NCBI RefSeq assembly: GCF_007713685.1
Contig: NZ_VMRJ01000003.1
Span: forward strand, 310,001 to 374,000
Reading direction: 5' to 3'
DNA from: Hymenobacter setariae
GTDB lineage: Bacteria > Bacteroidota > Bacteroidia > Cytophagales > Hymenobacteraceae
Length of the DNA: 64,000 bases
Both the position numbers and the translations under genes were made by a program. The notes beneath the pieces were generated by a model that saw only the letters and a list, made by a program, of their open reading frames with translations, searched no databases and was not told where the DNA came from. Below are positions 59,311-64,000 of the stretch, piece by piece (position 1 is the first letter of the stretch; the number at the start of each line of letters is the position of its first letter).

Positions 59311-60441
59311 ATGGCTACTCAATCAACCCTCCAAGACGCTCCTCCCACCGCCGTGGCCGAGCCGCTCGAAGAACCCAAAAAGCGCAATCCGCTGGCGTTT
59401 ATTATTCTGGCCGTTATTCTGTTGGCCGGCGGCTTCTATGGCTGGACGCGCTATCAGTTTGCCAAAGTGCACGAAAGCACTGATGACGCCCAGGTAGAAG
59501 GCGATGTATACCCCGTGCTGCCCCGCGTATCGGGCCCCGTACTAAAGGTGTATGTTGATGACAACCAAGTAGTGAAGAAAGGTGACACGCTCGTTACCAT
59601 CGACAAAGCCGACTATATCCAGCGTGTAAACGCGGCTGAAGCTGCCTTGCTCGCCGCCCAGGCCCAGGTAACAGCTGCTCGCGCCGGAGTTGGCTCTGCC
59701 CAAGCTGGTGTGGGTACCGCCCAAGCCAACGTGCGCACTGCCCAAACCACCATCGGGGTGAGTGCAGCTAACCGCACCCGCTTGCAGCAAGACCTAGCCC
59801 GTAGCACCAAGCTGCGCAACCAAGACATCATTCCGCAGAGCGAGTACGATGCCGTATCAGCTAACCTGAAGGCTACTAGCGCTCAGCAAAGCACCGCTCA
59901 AGACCAAGTGAGTGTGGCCCGCAACCAAGTGACGGCCGCACAGCAGCAAGTGGCCCAAGCCAAGCAGCAAGTAGCTGTGGCGCAAGCCGTGGTGAAGCAG
60001 CGCCAGACTGACCTAGACAACGCCAAGCTCCAGCTTAGCTACACGACCATCGTGGCACCGGCCAACGGCATCGTGAGCCGCAAGAGCGTGCAGCCTGGCC
60101 AGGTAGTAAGCCCCGGCCAGCAGCTCATCGGCCTCGTGAGCAGCGCCCGCACTTGGGTAGTTGCCAACTTCAAGGAAACCCAGCTTGAGAACATGAAGGT
60201 GGGCCAGCCCGTGAAGCTGGAAATAGACGCCTACCCCAACGAAGATTTTGAAGGCCACATCGAGTCACTGTCGGCCGCTACGGGTGCTCGCTTTGCCTTG
60301 CTGCCCCCCGACAACTCGACCGGCAACTTCGTGAAGGTGACCCAGCGCATCCCGGTTAAAATCGTGCTCAACAAAGAAGACCCCGAGCACCCCCTGCGCA
60401 CTGGCATGAGCGTGAACGCCATCGTGTCAACGGGCAAATAG
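59311..60441 (+). CDS. HlyD/EmrA-family periplasmic adaptor
   Basis: 376 residues from ATG 59311. A membrane helix near residues 28-48 (LAFIILAVILLAGGFYGWTR) is followed by a lipoyl-like half (STDDAQVEGDVYPVLPRVSG, VKKGDTLVTIDKADYIQRVN). A long Ala/Gln coiled coil comes next (about 105-230), then the second lipoyl half and beta barrel (TTIVAPANGIVSRKSVQPGQ, TWVVANFKETQLENMKVGQP). EmrA has the same layout. It links the MFS pump to the TolC channel. Confidence 0.95.
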   Translation: MATQSTLQDAPPTAVAEPLEEPKKRNPLAFIILAVILLAGGFYGWTRYQFAKVHESTDDAQVEGDVYPVLPRVSGPVLKVYVDDNQVVKKGDTLVTIDKADYIQRVNAAEAALLAAQAQVTAARAGVGSAQAGVGTAQANVRTAQTTIGVSAANRTRLQQDLARSTKLRNQDIIPQSEYDAVSANLKATSAQQSTAQDQVSVARNQVTAAQQQVAQAKQQVAVAQAVVKQRQTDLDNAKLQLSYTTIVAPANGIVSRKSVQPGQVVSPGQQLIGLVSSARTWVVANFKETQLENMKVGQPVKLEIDAYPNEDFEGHIESLSAATGARFALLPPDNSTGNFVKVTQRIPVKIVLNKEDPEHPLRTGMSVNAIVSTGK

Positions 60442-60531
60442 TTGCTGGTTCGCGGTTGCCAGCTGGCAGTGCCCCACCAGGCCTGGCAGCTGGCAGCTTC
60501 GTCGCTACCTGACAACCACCAACTAGCAACT
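60440..60531. repeat. Word-like imperfect inverted repeat (AGTTGCTGGTTG type)
   Basis: The left arm (from 60440, AGTTGCTGGTTCGCGGTTGC) and the right arm (60504-60531, ending CCAACTAGCAACT) are largely reverse complementary, and a CTGGCAGCTGGCAG repeat lies between. It sits between the adaptor gene and the MFS gene, overlapping the adaptor stop codon. Confidence 0.6.
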
Positions 60532-60541
60532 TATACTTGAT

Positions 60542-62113
60542 ATGGAAACCGGATTTAGAAAGTGGATTATCGTTGTGACGGTGGTGTTTTGCTGCCTGCT
60601 AGAGCTGATTGACACCAGCATTGTAAACGTAGCCTTGACCCAGATGATGGGTAACCTCTCGGCCACGCAGCAGGAAGTAAGCTGGGTTATCGCCTCCTAC
60701 GCCATTGCCAACGTAATCGTCATCCCGATGACCGGCTTCTTGGCCGAGCAGTTCGGGCGCAAAAACTACTACCTCGTATCGGTAATACTCTTCACCCTGG
60801 CCTCTATGGCTTGCGGCCAAAGCACCAACCTGTGGGAACTGGTAGCTTTCCGCTTCATCCAGGGCATTGGGGGCGGGGCACTGATGGCTACTTCGCAAGC
60901 CATTCTGGTTGATACGTTTCCGCCCAAGCAGCTACCGCTGGGCCAAGCATTGTTTGGCATGGGCGTAATTATCGGGCCTACCATCGGCCCGACCCTAGGT
61001 GGCTACATTGTAGAAAACTACGACTGGCCCTGGATTTTCTACGTGAACGTGCCGGTAGGTATCCTGGCCAGCATCTTTACCATCCTGTTCATCCGCGACC
61101 CCGAGCGTATTAAGAACGCTATTCCGCGGCCGTTGCGCGAGATTGACTGGGCAGGCATTGGCTTCCTCATTCTGGGCGTGGGCTCGATGCAGTACGTGCT
61201 GGAGCAAGGTGAAACCAATGACTGGTTTGATGATGGAATTATCCGTCTCTTCACCGGCCTTGCCGTAGTGGGGGTTGTCGGCTTCCTGTGGCGCGAGCTT
61301 ACAGCCAAGGCCCCCATCGTGGATTTGCGCGTGCTTACCAAAAGCCGCAACCTGGCAGTGGGAGCGTTCCTGTCATTCGTGCTGGGCTTCGGTCTGTTTG
61401 CATCGGTGTTTGTGTTCCCCATTTTCACCCAGCGCATCCTAGGCTTCTCGGCCGAGCAAACGGGCTACTTGCTGCTGCCTGGCGCACTGGCCTCGGGCTT
61501 CATGATGCCCATCGTAGGCCGCATGCTGATGGCCGGCGTGCCCCAAAAGGCCATGTTGCCGGTAGGCTTTGCCATCTTCTTCGGCTTCACATTCTGGATG
61601 GGTAGCAAGATTTCGCCTACTGCCGGCGAAAGCGACTTCTTCTGGCCGCTCATCACGCGTGGGGTAGGCCTAGGTCTCATCTTTATGCCCATCACGACCA
61701 TGAGTCTGGCGGGTCTGCAAGGGCGCGATGCGGGCCAAGCGGCCGGCCTCACCGGTATGATTCGCCAGCTCGGCGGTTCTTTCGGGGTGGCTATTGTGGG
61801 TACCTATCTCGAGCGTAGCATCCAGAACAACCGTGTAGCGCTGCTGCCCAATATTTCGCTCTACAACAGCGAGACCGCCCAGCGCGTACAAGCCTTCACT
61901 CAAAGCTTCATTAACAAAGGCCTTTCGCTCGACCAAGCCAAGCAGGCTGCCTACGCCGCCCTCGACGGCACCCTGATGAAGCAGGTATCGCTCATCACGT
62001 ACACGCAGATTTTCTACGCCCTAGGGTACTTCTTCCTGGCCTGCGTGCCACTCATCCTGCTCGTGAAGCGTGCTAAACCTGGCGAGGCCATTGACCTCAA
62101 TGCCGCCCACTAG
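60542..62113 (+). CDS. DHA2-family MFS drug exporter (EmrB-like)
   Basis: 523 residues from ATG 60542 with about 14 membrane helices. Motifs typical of the DHA2 family include LLELIDTSIVNVALTQMMGN (motif D1) near residue 20, GFLAEQFGRKNYYLVSVILF (motif A), RFIQGIGGGALMATSQAILV (motif B), and IIGPTIGPTLGGYIVENYDW (motif C, antiporter signature). Together with the HlyD-type adaptor and the TolC-like channel it forms an EmrAB-TolC-type multidrug pump driven by protons. The drug specificity is unknown. Confidence 0.95.
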   Translation: METGFRKWIIVVTVVFCCLLELIDTSIVNVALTQMMGNLSATQQEVSWVIASYAIANVIVIPMTGFLAEQFGRKNYYLVSVILFTLASMACGQSTNLWELVAFRFIQGIGGGALMATSQAILVDTFPPKQLPLGQALFGMGVIIGPTIGPTLGGYIVENYDWPWIFYVNVPVGILASIFTILFIRDPERIKNAIPRPLREIDWAGIGFLILGVGSMQYVLEQGETNDWFDDGIIRLFTGLAVVGVVGFLWRELTAKAPIVDLRVLTKSRNLAVGAFLSFVLGFGLFASVFVFPIFTQRILGFSAEQTGYLLLPGALASGFMMPIVGRMLMAGVPQKAMLPVGFAIFFGFTFWMGSKISPTAGESDFFWPLITRGVGLGLIFMPITTMSLAGLQGRDAGQAAGLTGMIRQLGGSFGVAIVGTYLERSIQNNRVALLPNISLYNSETAQRVQAFTQSFINKGLSLDQAKQAAYAALDGTLMKQVSLITYTQIFYALGYFFLACVPLILLVKRAKPGEAIDLNAAH

Positions 62114-62169
62114 GTGGCCATCGGTAATAGGTTTCTCCGAATGGTATTTTAGTAACAATAGATAATACG

Positions 62170-62212
62170 AAATCCCTTCGTCTGCCTTAGCGGTAGGCGA
62201 AGGGATTTTTTA
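62170..62212 (+). terminator. Intrinsic terminator of the efflux operon
   Basis: AATCCCTTCG (62171-62180) pairs with CGAAGGGATT (62198-62207), with further pairing inside the loop (CTGCC / GGTAGG), followed by TTTTTTAT. It lies 57 nt after the MFS stop codon. Confidence 0.9.
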
Positions 62213-62576
62213 TGTCCAAAACATACAAATAGCTTTTCTAGCTGCTCAGCGGCATTTTGCAATGGTTCGACCAGTCTTACAAGACGTTTGCTACAAAACG
62301 CTAGCTTCTTTATTTTGCAGTGTATAGATTTGTACTTTTGACAGCAAGGCCATAGTCTAAAGTAGCTGCTAACAAACTTGTTGGCAACATCTAAACATGG
62401 CCTCAAGAGTATTGCGAAGTAGAAATTATTAGCTTATCAGTTATTGATGTAGCTAGTTAATTATCAAGGTATATTTATAGGATTACGACGTCGCATTTAC
62501 TGAATCAAACGAATTAGCGCAGCCCAAACTGCCGGACACCAGCAAGCAAAAATTACTTACTAGCCTTTCGAGGTAT
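62213..62576. other. AT-rich intergenic region before the OmpA-family gene
   Basis: About 360 nt of AT-rich sequence separates the efflux terminator from the OmpA-family gene and should hold its promoter. A short frame on the minus strand (62149-62406) overlaps the terminator and looks non-coding. No repeats of the families seen elsewhere were noticed. Confidence 0.5.
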
Positions 62577-63959
62577 ATGCGATTAGATAGTATTGTTAAT
62601 CAGTATTTAAGCGATGAGTTGCTGACCCAGTTGGCGCAGGCTTCTGTCCTGCCGCGGGCTGCTACCGAGGCCTACTGCAAGCTGGCGCTGCCTGCTTTGG
62701 TGCACCAGTTGGCGGCGCCCATCGACGCCAGCGAGGCCGATGCTCGCTGGGATATGTGTCGTCAGTTGTTTTTGAGTCGCCTGCTCACCGATAAGGATGA
62801 GCTGCTGCGCACGGACATTGGCTGGCCTGACCGGCGCCGTTACCTTGCCCAAAAAATACTAGGTGCCGCCCAAGTAAGCTCTCTCACCGAATCGACGGCT
62901 CAGCCTGCCCAAGCTGTTACACTGCTGGGGTTTCTGACTATTATGACCCTGGCAGCGGTGGGCGAGCATGCCCACGAAGCCGACCTGGAGCCCGCTGCGC
63001 TAAGTAAGTGGCTAGGCGAGCAGGCTGCGCTAGTAGCCTCAGAAGTGAGCCGCCCAGCCACCGCCCCAACCCCTGCCAAGCCCAAAGCTGCTAGTGCGGC
63101 AGCTAGTCCGCCGCAGCCAGCCGCCACGCCTACGGTGAGCGGAGGCAAGAATGTAAAAATGCTGTCAGTGGTAGGTACCCTGTTGGTAGTGGCGCTGGCG
63201 GGTGGTTACTTCCTGCTTGGCACGCCCGCCAATGCCACGCAACAGGAAACCCCAACTACCGAAGTAGCCGCCACGGCCGCAACCCCGGCCCCTGCCAGCG
63301 AGCCCGCTGCTGCACCAGCCACTGAGGCGCCGGCCACTCCCGAAGTAGTGGCCCCGGTAGCCGCGTCGCCATTGGTCGCGGCGCCGGCTGCCGCAGCGGC
63401 TCGCCCAGCGGTGGCTGGCGCAGTACTGCGCGACACCGTAGGCAATGCCGCGCTGGCCCGCCAAATAGGTGGCAAGTTTAATGTGGCCCTAGGGCGCTAT
63501 ACCAAGGGCGAAGGCCAGCCGCTTATTGTGAAGCTCATCAATCGTGCTACCCTCACGGTAGGCATTAACTCTACCGAAAGCTTGCTTTACAAGCGGTTAT
63601 CAAAAACCAACTTGCCCCGGCCCAATGATATCGTGCTCGACCGCCTGACGTTTGACCTAGGCCAAGCGCGCCTCGGTGCCGAAGGAGCTCAGCAGCTTGG
63701 TAGCGTAGCCAGCATTCTCAAGACCTTCCCAAAGGCGCACCTCGTAGTGGTGGGCCACGCCAATAACCAAGAAGCTCAGGCCATGCGCCTAGGGTTGCAG
63801 CGGGCCACAGTAGCTGTCGATGAGCTAGTAAAGCAAGGCATCAGCGCCAGCCGACTGCAAGCGCAAGGCGTGCTCTCAACCGAGCTGCCTACCGATAACG
63901 ATTCGCCTGAGAAGCAAGCGATGCTACAGGGTATAAGCTTGAAAATGAGTAGGCTGTAA
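62577..63959 (+). CDS. OmpA-family protein with N-terminal DUF937-like helical domain
   Basis: 460 residues from ATG 62577. The N-terminal 160 residues are helical (SDELLTQLAQASVLPRAATE, WPDRRRYLAQKILGAAQVSS) and resemble DUF937-type domains. An Ala/Pro linker and one membrane helix (about 199-217, MLSVVGTLLVVALAGGYFLL) follow, then a second Ala/Pro/Thr-rich linker. The C-terminal OmpA domain carries IVLDRLTFDLGQARLGAEGA, FPKAHLVVVGHANNQEAQAM (in place of the usual GHTD), and LQAQGVLSTELPTDND near the end. The peptidoglycan-binding Asp and Arg pattern is only partly recognisable. The N-terminal domain would be cytoplasmic, the OmpA domain periplasmic. Confidence 0.82.
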   Translation: MRLDSIVNQYLSDELLTQLAQASVLPRAATEAYCKLALPALVHQLAAPIDASEADARWDMCRQLFLSRLLTDKDELLRTDIGWPDRRRYLAQKILGAAQVSSLTESTAQPAQAVTLLGFLTIMTLAAVGEHAHEADLEPAALSKWLGEQAALVASEVSRPATAPTPAKPKAASAAASPPQPAATPTVSGGKNVKMLSVVGTLLVVALAGGYFLLGTPANATQQETPTTEVAATAATPAPASEPAAAPATEAPATPEVVAPVAASPLVAAPAAAAARPAVAGAVLRDTVGNAALARQIGGKFNVALGRYTKGEGQPLIVKLINRATLTVGINSTESLLYKRLSKTNLPRPNDIVLDRLTFDLGQARLGAEGAQQLGSVASILKTFPKAHLVVVGHANNQEAQAMRLGLQRATVAVDELVKQGISASRLQAQGVLSTELPTDNDSPEKQAMLQGISLKMSRL

Positions 63960-64000
63960 CTGAAGGTAATTGTTTCGCTCTTTTACTTAAACGATGTAGC

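Noticed and set aside
62149..62406. Minus-strand 85-codon frame after the efflux operon
   Set aside because: It overlaps the terminator stem and has no domain or signal features.
1..64000. CRISPR array, tRNA, rRNA or prophage
   Set aside because: No regularly spaced direct repeats, no tRNA-like cloverleaf or rRNA stretches, and no integrase or phage structural genes were seen. The repeats present are inverted and scattered.

Overview
The window is about 64 kb of high-GC chromosome from a member of the Bacteroidota, most likely Hymenobacter or a close relative in Hymenobacteraceae. The reasons are a SusC/SusD pair with a FecI/FecR regulatory system, TAnnTTTG-type -7 promoter elements close to start codons, a CrtD/CruF carotenoid pair, a KaiB-family protein, and housekeeping genes (rbfA, rsmI, lnt, glyA, tatC, radA) with typical Bacteroidota sequences. 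No rRNA, tRNA, CRISPR array, integrase or transposase gene was seen.

Layout. 1-8.9 kb, minus strand: a nutrient-uptake locus (ECF sigma factor, FecR anti-sigma, SusC, SusD, DUF5689 lipoprotein, and a cut-off Tat-exported calcineurin-like phosphoesterase). 9.3-16.7 kb: a hybrid sensor kinase, a DUF202 protein, an orphan KaiB-like protein, an SGNH esterase, the cruF/crtD carotenoid pair, an RlmI-like rRNA methyltransferase and an SRPBCC protein. 16.7-27.6 kb, minus strand: an unusual seven-gene block encoding a lipoprotein with a weakly vWA-like segment, a three-helix membrane protein, a tubulin-like GTPase, a 1153-residue Hsp70/actin-like ATPase, a membrane-anchored coiled-coil protein, and a MotA/ZorA-like and MotB/ZorB-like stator pair. 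27.8-32.5 kb, minus strand: a TOPRIM-like protein, an AT-richer AAA ATPase gene and a SNF2 helicase. 32.6-46.6 kb: largely housekeeping genes (LolC/E-type permease, methyltransferase, rbfA, tatC, glyA, metallophosphatase, small acidic proteins, rsmI, lnt, inositol monophosphatase, a TlpA-like thioredoxin). 46.7-57.2 kb: a two-lobed aspartic protease, a membrane HTH regulator, a radical SAM/SPASM enzyme, a degenerate thioredoxin, radA, a secreted sugar-dehydrogenase-like protein and a GAF-sigma-54 activator. 57.3-62.1 kb, plus strand: a TolC/HlyD/MFS tripartite efflux operon with a universal stress protein. The window ends with an OmpA-family protein.

The most promising undescribed system is the 16.7-27.6 kb block. 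It combines three cytomotive protein classes (ion-driven stator, actin-fold ATPase, tubulin-fold GTPase) with envelope proteins in a single gene order, next to an ATPase/TOPRIM pair and a SNF2 helicase of the sort seen in antiphage systems. Four of its junctions carry long inverted repeats.

Two other signals stand out. The window has at least sixteen intergenic inverted repeats with long arms, in several families. The palindrome CCTAGG is conspicuously frequent: I counted fourteen by eye in the first 10 kb, and it often encodes Leu-Gly with the CTA codon.
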